64,000 nt of DNA from Amborella trichopoda (lineage: Eukaryota; Streptophyta; Magnoliopsida; Amborellales; Amborellaceae): positions 2,863,424 through 2,927,423 of the forward strand of contig NW_006498220.1 in assembly GCF_000471905.2 (NCBI RefSeq), given 5' to 3'. The notes beneath the pieces were generated by a model. That model saw only the letters and a program-made list of their open reading frames with translations. It had not been told where the DNA came from and ran no database searches. The position numbers were made by a program, and so were the translations under genes. Positions 12,301 to 25,000 of this stretch are shown here, in pieces (the first letter of the stretch is position 1; each line of letters begins with the position of its first letter).

Positions 12301-13189
12301 GAACTGAAATCTAAGTTTAACAGATCAGAAATAAGCAAGCAAACACACAAAAATGTTTGACCTAGTCTGATTATGGGTAAGCTTAGCTTGAGAGTGGGTT
12401 CCTAACTATTGAAATACGGCTAGGCTAATATAGGTCCCCACATAGGTCCTGGCCTCCTGTTATAGGATGTTCACCATGTCCTACTATACTTGGAGTTGCT
12501 TTGAGGCAAAGGATTACACAGGGGTGCTCACAGTTAAAGTTATGCGAATCCCAACTGGCTCGACTCTCAATGTTAGGTTCCCCTCACGCCGTAAACATGG
12601 ATTTTGGGGGTTTTCAAAAAATTTGTTTTCTGGTTTTCTTGGATTCCCAGTAGGTGTGTGCTAGAGTGTGTAAAGAAGCACGCAAATGAAAATAAAATCA
12701 AGCACACAGGCACACAATAAGAAAAAACCAAGTGAGCGCTCGGCGGTGATCGCGCCTAACGATGCATGCTTCGAGGCAAAACTCGCTCGAGGCAAAATAT
12801 AGATGGAGGGGTGAGGAGCCCCTAAGAATGTATGGTCAAAGTAGTGAAACCAGGCATAGTTCGTGCTAAGTCAAGCATTACCCGAGTCGAAGATGACTCG
12901 AATGGGACACGGTTCAGGGAGAGTGAAAGCAGTCCTCGATGTATTCTCTTTTTTTATTTTTTTATTTTTTTTTATCTTTTTTAAGTTAGATGAAACGCAG
13001 TTAAACTAAGTGTGGCCAAATTAGGAAAAACATGGTTTCAGTAAAAATTAACAAACTAAAACAAAAACGAAAAAGCCAAAAGCAGGACTAACTTATCTAA
13101 GGAAAAATATTTTTTTAAATTATTTAAAAATTTATTTTAGGTTAAACATTGGTGAAAAGGAAAAAAACGGCTCTAGTATAGGCCTGTGG

Positions 13190-13900
13190 GGTCACAAAAA
13201 AATTATAGGACATCGTTGATAGGGCAGCACGGACTGTGTCACACCTGTAGGTTGGGCGACACGGGTCGTGTCACCCAAAAAGAAATTTTTTTTTTCTTTT
13301 TTATCTCAGTTGTCTTGATGAAATAAGTCTATTGAAACTTGCAGAAGCAGAAAAATCATAAATTTTTATGAAATAAAATTAAAACAAATTGAAATAAAAG
13401 AACAACAGATAAAAAAGACCTGTATCAAGCAACATATTTTTTTGGTTTTTTAAAAATTTTATTTTGCTCTGAAATTTTTTGAACAGTTACAAAAGAGACC
13501 CAGAACCCAGCCTATAAAATTTCAAAAACATTTGACTTGGGCGACATGGGACACCAATGGGCGTGTCGCTCTGGAACTGGGCAGCACGACCCGTGTCGAC
13601 GTCCTTTGTCGCCTGGGTGGCACACCTAGTGTCGCCCAAAAAATTATTTTTATTTTTTATTTTTATATTTGTTTATTTTATAAATGAATTAAAAAATCTT
13701 ACTTTAAACTTGAAGAAACAAAAAATAAAATTTTTTTTGATGAAAATAAAGCGATAGGAGGGGATTGCAGATCTAACAGAAAAATATTTTTTTTGTATTT
13801 TTAAGTATTTTATTTTGACCTAAAAATTTGGTAACAGTGACAAAATAATATCTAGAACATTCCTACAATTTTTCAAAATTTTTTTAGATTTTAAAAATTT
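13190..13900. repeat. Two copies of a roughly 355-bp AT-rich tandem repeat
   Basis: Each copy has a GC-rich gcgacac...gtgtcrcccaaaaa block (13252-13281 and 13618-13642), then T-rich DNA, then a shared tattttg...gaacagtta/gtaacagtga segment (about 13459 and 13810). It lies between the PBS and the gag of H. Confidence 0.65.
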
Positions 13901-13930
13901 TGATGCTCTGATCATGCTCGATTTGCCTCA

Positions 13931-13942
13931 CGGTGGGCGCCA
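13931..13942 (-). promoter_or_regulatory. Primer binding site of H
   Basis: On the minus strand TGGCGCCCACCG reads out from the LTR edge. TGGCGCCCACCGTGGGG-type sites are common next to the 5' LTR of plant Tat-lineage elements. It sets the orientation of H and the inner edge of its LTR. Confidence 0.75.
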
Positions 13943-13945
13943 AAC

Positions 13946-15139
13946 TACTTATGATGAAAATGGAACAAATCTTCCGATGAAGATCTCTCAATTTTAGCAC
14001 CTTAAAATAAATTAAAATTCATTAAAAGGGTGGTAATGAAAGTGGGAAGAATCTCATTCAGACCTGAGGCCAGATCTACCTGGAAACGAGCAAATCTGTT
14101 ATTAGATCTGTAGTAGAGCCAGGATGATCCAGAGCGTACAAAATGTGATCTTAAATAAAATTAACAAAAACAGATAAAAATAAAATTAAAATAATGAAAT
14201 AATAAGAAAATGAAAGAAATGGTATCGAACCAGGCCAGATGGCCCAAGACTTTTGAGCCTTCTGAGACTCACCCGCATCAGAATCGGTCCTCTTTTGTCT
14301 CTCTAAGTTGGATGTATATCAGCAAATATCTTCGGTGTGAAGGCTTTTATTTATGTTTTTGTTTTCTAAGGGTAGATCTGGTATGTGTCCTAAGGGTAGA
14401 TCTGGGGTTTCTCTCAGGGGTCTAAGGCTTCCTCAGGCAATTTCCACAGTTTTCTCTCCTGTAACTCCCTCAGGTTTTTCATGGCTATCTCTTCTGTTTG
14501 TTTTTCTCTGCTAGGGTTTCTCTCTCTTTAGCGTTTCCTTTTTTGAATTCCCTCTGTTTCTCTCTCTCTGTCCCCCTCTAAATGGTGCTGAAAAGATGCT
14601 AAAAGGGGGGGAAAATTTGTTGGGGAGAATATCTTCCCATAACCAACCAACAAACTCAATCAAAAACGTGTTTTAAAGGTATCGAATCTGGGTGATAGTC
14701 AAAAACACATTTTAGAGGTCTCGGATTTGAGTGACAGGGGTCGTGTCACCTGGGTGGCACGCCCCGGTCGCCCATGGCTGGGTAGCACGTGTCGTGTCCC
14801 TTGGGCGACACGCCCCATGTCGCACACACCAATTTTTTGTCAAAATTGAGATTTTTCACTTACGGTGTGTTTCTCAGCCTCTTATGAATCTCTCAGAGAT
14901 AATTTGGGTCAAAATGGATTTTTTTACTATTTTTAATGATTGTTTTGGTAAAATAGGGCATTTACAGAAATCTGAGTCAAACAGGGTTTCTGCAGGGTTC
15001 TGGGTAGCCCAAGTGGTTCCGGATCACAAGGTAGGCTATGTGAACTATGGATTTAGGTTTATTAGGCTAAGTGTGGTCTTAAGGGTTCAAGAAACCATAG
15101 AATTTTTTAGATTTAAAATGGGGTGTCTATACCATTGCA
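13946..15139 (-). mobile_element. 5' LTR of element H
   Basis: About 1.2 kb next to the PBS, minus orientation. The outer edge is placed at 15134-15139, where the minus strand reads TGCAATGGTATAGACACCCC, a typical LTR start of this type. It carries GGGCGACACG-like words at 14730-14830 that also occur in the leader. The matching 3' LTR is not in the window, so both edges are by motif only. Confidence 0.6.
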
Positions 15140-17233
15140 CATTGGTAATTATCACGACATCATATCATGCTCAAGCATTTAATTCATCCATGCTAAATTA
15201 GTGCCTAAAGACAGATAATTCAGATTTTCATCATTCAAAGTTTGAGTCTTACTAAGAACTATCCAACAGTCATATAACATTATGACATCTAGCATAAAAC
15301 ATCTATTATATGAGATTTATTACATTGCATTTACGCTTAACAATCAGCATTAACATTACAACACTTGTCTTGTAACATTCATCATGGACTATCACTATAG
15401 CATGGCAGTTATCAATTTTCACAGAACGAATAGCTGCATAGCACCATTCACATAACACTACGGTATTTAGTATTCATCACATGAAAATTATTACATACCA
15501 CTTTAAGCATATCGCTTATCAAAGTTACCGCTGCGCACTTGAGTTGCTTAGTGAGTAATCTAGTTACCGGTAACAAAATGCGAGCATAGGTCTAAAATTT
15601 TTGTGACATGTAACGGTGGCAAACCCTTCTTCTCAGAGGCGTAATGTCACGACCTCACCCTCTGACCCCTAACGTACCTTATCAGAATGCGACATAGTGC
15701 GAGATTGCGACTAGAGGTCACGAATGTCACTCAGGTGGCAATGACATGCACGACGCTACACGCCCGATGCTACACGTACGGCGCTACACGCACGGCATTA
15801 CATGCATGGCACTACATGCACAGCACTACATGCACAATGTTACACGCATGGTCCTACAGGCACGACGTTATATGCACGACGCTACACGCATGACGTTACA
15901 CACACAGTGCTACACGCACAACAGTAAGTTTCTTGCAACTATGAATAGTGATATACCCTCATATTTCGGGGCATAACTCTCAATCTATGGGGAATTTCAA
16001 ATAAGGTTAACATGTAACTTTAACTTCATTCATAGATCTTTGAAAGGGTGGCTGTTTGTAGGCGATTGGACATCGTTTGATAGGTCAAAGCCTCGACACA
16101 AAATAGGTGACCTGGAAATTCTAGCAACTGTGGGTAGTGAATACTCTATCATTTTGAGGCATAACTCTAGATTTTTGAAAACTTTTAACATGGTGCAAAA
16201 AGAAATATTGTAGTAGACATGCATTTCTTTTATTCAAGAGCAATTTGAGCCCATTCAGACATCGTTTGATCACTAAAACGTTTGGTCAACAAAACCTCAT
16301 AGTTTTTGGAAGTTTACTTTTTGGAAGTTGAAATGCTACAATTAAAATACAACATTTCATAAGCCAAGATAAACTTTGATGTAAAACCTCATTCATATTA
16401 AACTAAACTTGTAAGTGAGCTACTTAGTCAATCATTCAACCTCATTTGCAATACTCAGTCAATCATTCAACCTCATTTTACTTCAACTACATCCATACCC
16501 TTTATTTCCATCATTTTCCTCATCTTTATTCCTTGAAATCTATTACTACCAAATTAATTGTTGCATGAGCCCGAAACCTACTTACCTAATGCTCACCGTA
16601 TCTTCAAACCTCCAAGCAAGGGCAGCAGTTCACTCTCACCTTGTTTCTTAGAGAGAGAGTGTATGTGGCAAGTGAGCGAAATAGTGTTGAAAGGGGAGGG
16701 GAAAGGGCTTAAGTACTTAAGGTGAGTGGAATTCACTGTGGCTGATCGGGGTGGCACTAACATGCATAACTCTAACAGACGCGGTGCTGACAGGTGTGAC
16801 ATTGACAGGAGTGACGCTGCTCATTTCACGTGTGGCGATGCTCCACTTGACGTACGGTGCTAGTCCCATTCCACACACGACGTTGCCTCTTCGAAACACG
16901 TGCTATTACCTCCCTACATGCACGACGCTGCTCTTCACACCCATTGTGTCGTTCTCTTACACAAGCGGTGTTTCCCTCATGCACAAGTGGCATTACCTTT
17001 CTACATGCACGACATTACCTTTCTACATGTGCGGTGTTAGTCCTTTCTTCTTCATGCACGACACTACCTCCTCTCTCTCCTCTTCTCGCATGTGCGACAA
17101 TTTCCATGCACAGGTTTTAACTCGTTGACACGCGCGGCATCATGCTTTCCTTCTTATTGTCACACGTGCGCCTCCTTCATCTAACACTATTGCCATGCTC
17201 ATATCATGTCCGGAAAAATTTCGGTTCCTTACA
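15140..17233 (-). mobile_element. 3' LTR of chromovirus B (B-type LTR)
   Basis: LTR in minus orientation. The start is firm: TGTAAGGAAC on the minus strand at 17233, directly after the polypurine tract. The end is uncertain: an LTR-end-like GGTCGTGACA lies at 15645, yet homology to the second B-type LTR continues to 15473, and 15140-15473 could also belong. It contains a TATA-like tacttaag at about 16710, a GTAAGT donor-like site (minus strand, 16580-16585) and two arrays of cgctacatgcac-type units (15738-15925 and, looser, 16748-17130). Confidence 0.7.
15738..15925. repeat. Short-unit tandem array in B-type LTR
   Basis: About 13 units of roughly 14 bp with the form cgctacacgcacgg / cattacatgcatgg. 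The homologous array in the second B-type LTR is at about 25530-25715. An apparent ORF through it is an artefact of the repeat. Confidence 0.85.
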
Positions 17234-17250
17234 TCATCCCCCCCTAAACA
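17234..17250 (-). promoter_or_regulatory. Polypurine tract of B
   Basis: On the minus strand GTTTAGGGGGGGATGA ends at the LTR start TGTAAGG. This is the plus-strand DNA primer site and it fixes the boundary at 17233/17234. Confidence 0.85.
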
Positions 17251-17254
17251 AGGA

Positions 17255-18420
17255 ATTTGTCCTCAAAATCATATTGATGTTAATAAAAAAGGCGGGGATA
17301 CTTCTCCGCCCGTTCCCATGTTAATTATTCTCTTGAATGATATTGCCATTACACCCGGACCAGGGGGATTTCTTTATTGCACAAAACCTGTACTCTCCTG
17401 TCTAATATCCCAATTAGTCGTTCAATGTAGTTCAAGTCTTCCCTGAGCAGGATTGGGGATGGGTTGGGTTTATACTTTCTCCGCAATGATACATGAAAAA
17501 CATTGTGAATGTTGGCCAATTCAGGTGGCAGGGCAAGCTGGTATGCCATGTTCCCAACACTTTACAGAATCTCAACATGCCAAATAAATCGCAGGCTCAA
17601 CGTTCCCCTCCTACCAAATCTCATTATGCCCTTTGTCGGCAATACCTTCAGGAAGACTCGATCACCCACTTCAAAGTCAAGGCCTCTCTTGCGATTGTCG
17701 GTATAACTCTTCTGCTGACTTTGGGTTGTCTTGAGCCACTCTTGAATTAAGGCAATCTTCTCATCCATAAAGGTCCTCATAAGGCGCCATCAGAATACTG
17801 GCTTCGAAGCTGTTGATGTATGCAAATTCTATTAGAGGAAGATGGTCTTCTCAGGTTCCCTTAAAATCAGTGCTTAGCATGTCTTCCAAAGTCTGAATGG
17901 TTCTCTTTGATTGCCCATTTGTTTGGGGGTAGAAGGTGGTGTTAAAGGTAAGACTGGTCCCTAAAGCTGACTGCATACTTGCTCAAAACCTAGAGGTGAA
18001 TCTGGTGTCCCTGTCTAACATAATGCTAATATGTACACCGTGTAATCTGACAATTTCTTAAGTGTATAACTGGGCTAGCTTATCCAGGGTATAGGTTGTG
18101 CGGACTGGTAAGAAATGAGCAACTTTAGTTAATCGGTCCACCACGACCCAAATACTATCGTGCCTCACACTGGACCTTGACAATTCAGAAACAAAGTCCA
18201 TTGTGATGTGTTCCCATTTCCATCCCAGTAGGGGCAATGGCTGTAACAGCCTGGCGGGTTTCTGATGTTCCACCTTCACTTGCTGACATGTCAAGCACTT
18301 AGCGACAAATTGTACCACCTCCCTCTTCAGGTTATTCTACCAGAAGATCTTTTTCAAATCCTGATACACCTTTGTATTCCCTGAGTGTACCATGTAGCAA
18401 GAGTGGTGTGCTTCTTCTAG
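17255..18420 (-). pseudogene. B integrase with chromodomain tail (decayed)
   Basis: Minus-strand integrase of a Tekay/Del-like chromovirus, which would join retroelement DNA to the chromosome. In order: zinc-binding end with CLTCQQVK (about 18290); catalytic core with ITMDFV (first Asp) and [26 protein letters not shown] (second Asp, about 18000); NGQSKRTIQ near 17910, where the usual catalytic Glu (SERT) is Lys; then the C-terminal LPPELANIHNVFHVSLRRKY block (17549-17460) and a chromodomain remnant (RRVQVLCNKEIPLVRV, then WQYH and TWERAEKYPRLF with stops) that runs up to the PPT. Stops and frame changes break it, and the Glu to Lys change alone should kill catalysis. Confidence 0.85.
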
Positions 18421-18779
18421 AACAAGCTTTTTTACACTTTCGTCATTAGGAACACATACTCGGCCTTTAAACTTAACAATTCATCATTGCTCATATTGAA
18501 ATCCTCTTATTCTTCCACTTTTATTTCTTCAAGGATTTTCATAACTTGAGAATCTTCTTTTTGGGCCATTCGGATCTGTTGAAAGAGCTGTGGCACTACT
18601 CTCATACACGAAAGCATTCCGACCCCATCATTGAGGGGTAGTGTTGGGTACCATTCCACTGCATCCTCTAGAAATCCCATCTCTCAAACCATCACGTGTG
18701 CCACTGAGACTACGGCTTTCCGGCTTAGGGCGTCAGCTACCACGTTAGTCTTGCTTGGATTAATCAATTGTATAGTCAT

Positions 18780-20060
18780 AATCATTCAGTAAGTCCATCC
18801 ATCTTCTTTGCCTCATATTCAACTCCTTCTAAGAAAATAGGTAATTTAGGCTCTTGTGATCCGTGAACACTTTAAATTGGGCCCCATAGAGGTAGTGTCT
18901 TCATATCTTCAACGTAAACACTACGGCGACAAGCTCTAAGTCATGAGTTGGATAGTTTTTCTCGTATGGCTTCAACTGTCTGGAGGCATAAGAAATGACC
19001 TTACCTCTCTGCATGAGGACACATCCGAGCCTTTTATGAGATGTATCAGTATAAACCACAATGTCATCATTTCCTTCAAGCAAGGTCAGTATTGGGGTTG
19101 TGGTTAGTCTCTTCTTAAGTTCCTGAGAGCTTCTCTCACAGTTATCTGACCACATAAATCTCACATTTTTCTACGTCAGCCGAGTAAGGCCAAGCACTAA
19201 CCTTGAGAATCCCTCTACAAAGCGCTTATAGTATCCGGTTAACCCCATAAAACTACGAACTTCGATCATATTTGTTGGTCTTTCCCATTTAAGTACGGCT
19301 TCAATCTTAGAGGAGTCAACCGTGATCCCATCCTTAGAAATGATTTGACCCAGGAAGGCTACGCTGGGGAGTCAAAATTCACTTGCTTAATTTAGCATAC
19401 GGTCTTTTTGACTTCAAAGTTTGTAAGACCTTTCTTAGATGTTGCTCATGTAGTTCTCAACTTTTTTAATATACCAAAATATTATCAATGAAGACCACTA
19501 CACAATCATCCAAGAAGGGTTGGAACACTCTATTCATCAAGTCCATGAATATAGCAGGGGCATTGGTTGACTCGAACGACATTACAAGGAACTCATAGTG
19601 ACCGTATCGAGTTCAGAAAACAGTCTTTGGGATGTCTCCCTCCTTGACCCGCAGTTGGTGGTAACTCGATCGAAGATCAATTTTGAAAACACTTGGGTCC
19701 CTTGGAGCTGGTAAAAAGGTCATCGATTCTAGGCAGGGGATACCTATTCTTCACTGTTACTTGGTTCAACTGCCTATAGTCAATGCACAGCCTCAGGGAC
19801 CCAACCTTTTTTTTCACAAACAGAACACGATGTACCCCAGGGTGACACACTAGGTCAGACGAATCCCTTATCCAATAACTCTTGTAACTGCTCTTTCAAC
19901 TCCTTCAACTCTGCTGGAGCCTTTCTATATGGGGCTTTAGAAATGGGAACAATGTTAGGGACTACATCTATTTCAATGTCAATGTCCCTCATTGGAGGTA
20001 GGGATGACAACTCTTTTGGGAATACGTCAGGGTACTGTCTTACTACTAGTATGCCTTTAA
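18780..20060 (-). pseudogene. B reverse transcriptase and RNase H (decayed)
   Basis: Minus-strand polymerase region. Near the start [16 protein letters not shown] marks the RT N-terminus (about 19880). The catalytic YxDD box at about 19490 reads FIDN, so one catalytic Asp is Asn. The RNase H part at 19164-18901 has [30 protein letters not shown] and [19 protein letters not shown]; its first catalytic Asp (YTD) is kept. The connection to integrase follows at 18850-18420 with recognisable but stop-ridden sequence. Multiple stops and frameshifts. Confidence 0.85.
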
Positions 20061-20061
20061 G

Positions 20062-20600
20062 CTAATATTGGACGTCTTGATTCTCTACTACATAGGCTAG
20101 ATACCCTTCACACTTCTTAGCCAAGAGGAAAAAGGCTCGGAGAGCACAAATAAAGTGTAGAGGGGAAGTATCCCTGGTGCCCTCAAAGTGTAGCTCAGCT
20201 TGGTCAGGGCGTTGAAAGGTTACCGTCTTTTCATGGTAATTGACGGTGGCATGGTGTGTGTACAACCAATCCATGCCCAGAATAACATCAAAATCCTGAA
20301 TCTCTAAGAGGATCAAGTCTATAGGGAGGTCACACCCATCAATTGTAATTCCACACTGTCTATACACTATCAATTTCCATAGAATCCCCCGTAGGTGTGC
20401 ATACTACTAGAGTAAAATTAAGACATGTGGGCTCCACATTTAGATAGTAAGCAAAGGCGCAACAAAAGCATGAGAGGTGTCAGGTTCAATCAAAGCTTTA
20501 GCTTTAGCACCGCAAATAGAAAGCGTACCTCTAATCACTAAGGTAGATGCCATAACTTCTTGCTCGATAAGGGCAAATACTCATCCTTGCATCTTTGGTC
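20062..20600 (-). pseudogene. B protease (decayed)
   Basis: Retropepsin-like protease between gag and RT. Visible blocks: IEPDTSHAFVAP at the active site (usual form D-S-G-S-T-H-S-F), so the catalytic Asp position and the following Gly are altered; then the open segment 20373-20062 with GITIDGCDLPIDLILLEIQ, FDVILGMDWLYTHHATVNY and KTVTFQRP, the typical C-terminal half. The longest open part is 103 codons. Confidence 0.85.
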
Positions 20601-20609
20601 AGTCCTCTG

Positions 20610-21640
20610 TCTTAGTCATAAGGCAATCCTTAACCCAGTGGCCCCGCTTGCCACACTTGAGGCACACGTTTCGTTTCCGGTAACATTCGATAGACGTGTG
20701 GTTGTCCTTCCTGCAATGAGGGCAGGCCGGGCATCGATCATTCTCTCTGTTGCTCAGTAAATTCTTCTAGGCTCTCTGGTTGTGTTGATAAGGCCCTCCA
20801 CTAACATCCCTCCTTGGAAATTATCGGGGCTTCTTCCCAAAGATTCTCGATGATGTGGGCTTCATCTTTCCGTCCTTCCTTGACCTATGCTCTTCCCAGT
20901 CCCTCTCAATCTTTAGGGCGAGGTCTACTAATGGGGCATACGACTTCAGGTTGGCCGACGGTACTCTTCCTCTGATGTCCGATCGAAGGCCCCTCACAAA
21001 TTAGCTTCCTTTCGCACCTCGGTGTTAATAATGTGAGGCACGTACCTTGATAGCTCCACAAATTTAGCGGCGGTTCCACTGTCATGCCCCCTTGCTGAGG
21101 CTCAATGAACTCCACTTATTTTCTCTCCCTGACGGAGTCTAAGAAGAACTTCTCATCGAATGCCGCTAGGAAGTTTCCCAAGTGGTCTCGATCTCTGACT
21201 CTCTCCAGGATGGCTTCACTGAGTTCCATCAATATTCAGCCTCTCCTTCCAACGTAAAGGCTCCCAACCTGAATTTTTACTCATCCGAGCAGTGTAGCAC
21301 TTCTCGGATATTTTCTATCCGTCTCTTCTACCTCTCGGCCATATCTACTCCTCCTTGCCTAAAAACGGTTGGGGGCATCAGCCTTCTAAATCTTTCTATT
21401 AGGCCACTATCATTTTGCATTGGGGTGGGGATAGATTGGGCTGGCATCGACTCCTTCATCATTTGGGTCATTTCCCCCAAAGTTCTATAAAACTCACGGA
21501 GCATCTCGGTGTTCTCAATGTTGGAACTCGCATTGTTGGCACGAGTCCTTGGCATCTTCAACCAAGTCACAAGAGCACTCAGTCACTAATCTTTCCTAAG
21601 ATCATTCTAAGGACTCTTCTAAAACTCCCTAGGCTAAGAA
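20610..21640 (-). pseudogene. B gag (decayed)
   Basis: Chromovirus gag on the minus strand. It starts near 21555 with MPRTRANNASS, matching copies F and G. It continues with MTQMMKESMPAQSIPTP and LIERFRRLMPPTVFRQGGVD, then a capsid core in several frames (EWW/EYW-like, MEFIEPQQGGMTVE at 21115). Two zinc knuckles at about 20740-20650 are intact: CPHCRKDNHTSIEC and CLKCGKRGHWVKDC. Zinc knuckles bind the RNA genome during packaging. At least three frame changes separate these blocks. Confidence 0.85.
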
Positions 21641-21649
21641 TCGTATCCT

Positions 21650-21661
21650 GGCTGCTCACCA
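21650..21661 (-). promoter_or_regulatory. Primer binding site of B (degenerate)
   Basis: On the minus strand TGGTGAGCAGCC follows four bases after an LTR end (…GGTCATGACA). It sits where element G has TGGTATCATAGT and so is taken as a decayed initiator-Met-tRNA-type site. Confidence 0.55.
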
Positions 21662-21665
21662 TAAC

Positions 21666-22090
21666 TGTCATGACCCCACCCTCGATCCCTTTACTGTATG
21701 TGATGGAGGGTGACTGAGTACAGGTTCGTGATCCCAAGGTGGCGTATGTCACTCATGTCAGAGTGGACTCAATGCCTTTATCTTGGTAATCTCAGCAAAC
21801 CATGGAAAATAACTAAATGAATAATTAAAATTTGGAAAACCCATACATCAATAAAAGGGCACTATATAAAATAAACAATAGTCTTTCCAAATATATTACA
21901 CTGGAGTCTGGGGCACCAGGGCCCAATAGTAATATACTCCAAAATAAACAAAATTTAGGGCTAAACTGCCCAACCACCTACAAGATCTGAGTTTCTCCTC
22001 AAGTGAATAAGACTTCAACTCCCAACCTGCAAATCACGAGCTTCTAGCCCTCGACCTGACACTATCAATCTGCAAGAGGGGAGATATAGG
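21666..22090 (-). mobile_element. Remnant 5' LTR of B
   Basis: The LTR end (minus strand GGTCATGACA at 21666) and the next 95 bases resemble the B-type and G-type LTR ends. The rest of the segment does not resemble the 3' LTR of B by eye. It is cut by T-family LTR-4. B may therefore be a recombinant with unlike LTRs. Confidence 0.5.
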
Positions 22091-22094
22091 GGAA

Positions 22095-25000
22095 TCCGAG
22101 ACTTTTAGATCGCTCTCTCAGGAACCTCCCTTAGGAACGAGCACCGGTATACCAACCGATGAGAGAAGAATTTAAGGTGGGTTCAGAACTTACTCAGGCT
22201 GACTCGCGTGGGTGACTTATTAGATCATGAAGAAAGAACCCCAATCATAAAGCTGGTCCAGAATCACCTCCCTCCGCTTGTATTCTCCTGTTTCTGCAAT
22301 CACACACACATAGTTAATTTTACAAGACAAGTGGGCAGAAAGAGACCTTGTCTTTGAAAGAATATACACAAGCGTGCACATCCAAAAGTAGAAAGGGCAA
22401 TAGAATATATGAAAGAAGAAGAAACAAGTAGATCAGAGGAATTTTGTCTAGCTGGTGAGACCAACATAACAGCTAGAGCAACAAGTGGTAGACCAGGACA
22501 GGCACGATAACTAGAGCGACACAGTACTAATACTACTTGACGCCAGAACGATTATCAATCTTCCTGGCACAATGGCTAGCCTATCATGGCAGTAAGGCAG
22601 GCACGGTAACTAAGACCGGCTCAGCGACAATACTGTTAGACGATGAGACTACCATAGCAATGTTTGTCTCAACCTCTATTAGTCAAACGAGAGAGAGAAG
22701 AAAGAATAGAGAGGAAGAGAGACATGCATAGTACTACTGATGGCATGCATGTGAGAAGAAGACGAGATGAGCAATGAGAGAGAAAAGAAAAGCAAGGAGA
22801 GGAAAGAAAGAAGGAAAAGAATGAAGAAGAAAGAGGGAGAGAAGAGAGTAAGGGAACATGGACGGTAATGAGAGAGAGGATAGGAAAGAAAATAGATGGC
22901 GATGAGCTTCCGCCGTCCATGACAAGAGTGTAAGAAGAGAGAGAAGACATGGGCGACGATGAGCTTCCTCCGTCGAGGATACATGTATAAGGAGAGAGAG
23001 AAAACATGGATGACGATGAACTTCCGTCGTCCATGATGGATGACTGAGAGAAGAGAGAGAAGACATGGATGACGTTATGCTTCTGTTGTCCATGACACAT
23101 AATTAAGAAGAGAGAGAAAATATGGACAGTGATGAGCTTCCACTGCCCAAGACAGGAAAGAGAGAAGAGAGAGAAGACATGCATGGTGATGAGCTTCCAC
23201 CGTCTATGACACATAATTAAGAAGAGAGAGAAAATGTGAACGACGATGAGCTTTTGCTGTCCAAGACAGACGATTAAGAAGAGAGAGAAAATATGGATGA
23301 TGATGAGCTTCTACCGTTAAGGATAGAGGAATAAGAAGAGAGAGAAAACATGGCCGACGATGTGATTCTACCATCCATGACAAAGGAATGAGAGAGGAGA
23401 GGAAACATGGGCAGTGATGAGCTTTTGTCGCCCATGATAGAGGATTAAGAAAAGAGAGAAAACATGGACTACGATGAGCATCTGTCGCTCACGATAGAAG
23501 GAAAGACAAGGAAACTTTGACAAAGACCTAGCCCGCCACTCAGGTTAAGGCCTCGGCTCACTGTTCATGTCCCTAAAGCAAGAAGACCTCATGGCAGGCG
23601 ATCGACTCCACCATGCATGAACAAAGAGGAAGGAGAGAGAATAAAGAGAGAGTAGAAAAGAGAAGAAAGAGAAATGAAAGGTAAAATAAAGAGAAAGAAA
23701 GTGGATAAAGAAGATCAGAGAAGAAATAAGAAAGAAATATATAGACGAGAGGAGAGAGAAAGAGAGACATGAGATGAGGAGAGAGAAAGAGAGACATGAG
23801 ATGAGGAGAGAGAAAATTACCTTTGTCAAGGGGTACCAGATCTTTTCTTACCTCTCCTCTCTCTCTCCATGACGTGCCCACAATTTGAACGTGAAAACTC
23901 TCAAATTTTATTGATGAGTCTTGAAAAATCAAGGGTTCTACGATAATTATGTTTAACATGTACTTATAGAATTGGGCCCAAACATGGGTGGATGCCCAAA
24001 AACTACATAAATTGATGATAATTACAATTTAATTATATTAAAAAAAATTCTAAAATTGGATGCAAAAGGACTGTTTTGCCTTGCCTAACAATAGATGGAA
24101 TTTCAGAACAGTCCCTACCCTAGAACTTGTGTGATCTTTCATGAATGATCTAGAGTTGCTTTGGTGCCCGTTTGATTGAAAGATGATTGTTTTATTGTTG
24201 GGCTCGACATGGCGATAGATTTGATACCAACTTCGAGCCACAGATCATGTTTTTAAGCCACGATCAAGCGCCTTGAAATTTGGATGAATCTTGAAACTTT
24301 TGGATCAATAGTGTGCTAGTTTCTTGATGCCTTTCTATGATTTCTTCACTGGATCACATTATGCATGTCGTCACGATCACGAGGCAACAAACGTAGTTCG
24401 ATTTTGTGCCCTGGAGAAGATTTCGTAACTTTGGAGTTTTGGCCGGAATATGGAATTTTGGCACAAGAATTTTCAGTCACTTTGTTGGCTTTGGGTGTAA
24501 AATCCAATCGTTCATCATGTACAGAGTTCGAATTAATTATATTTCTAGACCTTACGCACATGATCGAACTGGTCTTATATCAATCGGATGCGCAAGTGCC
24601 GTGATTTGGTCGCTCGAGCGAGGTGTGTCGCTCTTGATTTTCCTGCAACGTTTTTCATGGATCAACAACTTCTCTCTAATTTTTCTCCCTACTCGGGTGT
24701 CATCATGGGTTGTGCCATAGATTAAAACGTTCGTCTTGACTGGACGAACACGCTCACAAAATTTGAACATGATCCATCTTGGGACGAGTGAGATATGGGC
24801 CTCCGAAGTCACTGGCCAAAATTGGGAAAACATCCACCTTTAATGGTGATTGAGTGCAGAGAGGTCACACGAGAATAGTGTGCGGCCTACCCATTTTTAG
24901 TATTTTACCCATAACTTTGTCCTGGAGTGCCGAATTAAGCCGAAACTTGATCCAAAATTCGACCGTGTCAGATCCAATGACGGTGGTCCCGCAAAAATTT

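Larger units (their letters stand above)
10761..13930 (-). other. H leader and gag N-terminal region, non-coding now
   Basis: Between the PBS and the recognisable gag of H. No open frame of use remains on either strand. It holds a 155-162-bp tandem repeat (11877-12300), a T-rich tract near 12946-12982 and a tandem repeat of about 355 bp (13190-13900). The part from 11600 to 12330 is full of ctaggt and ggacct words. Confidence 0.5.

Noticed and set aside
15687-15976. His/Met/Thr-rich ORFs that look like metal-binding repeats
   Set aside because: They come from the 14-bp cgctacatgcac array in the B-type LTR and have no counterpart in B2.
22669-23829. Long Ser/Leu-rich minus-strand ORFs
   Set aside because: They are translations of GA-rich tract and minisatellite DNA in LTR-4; composition explains the open frames.
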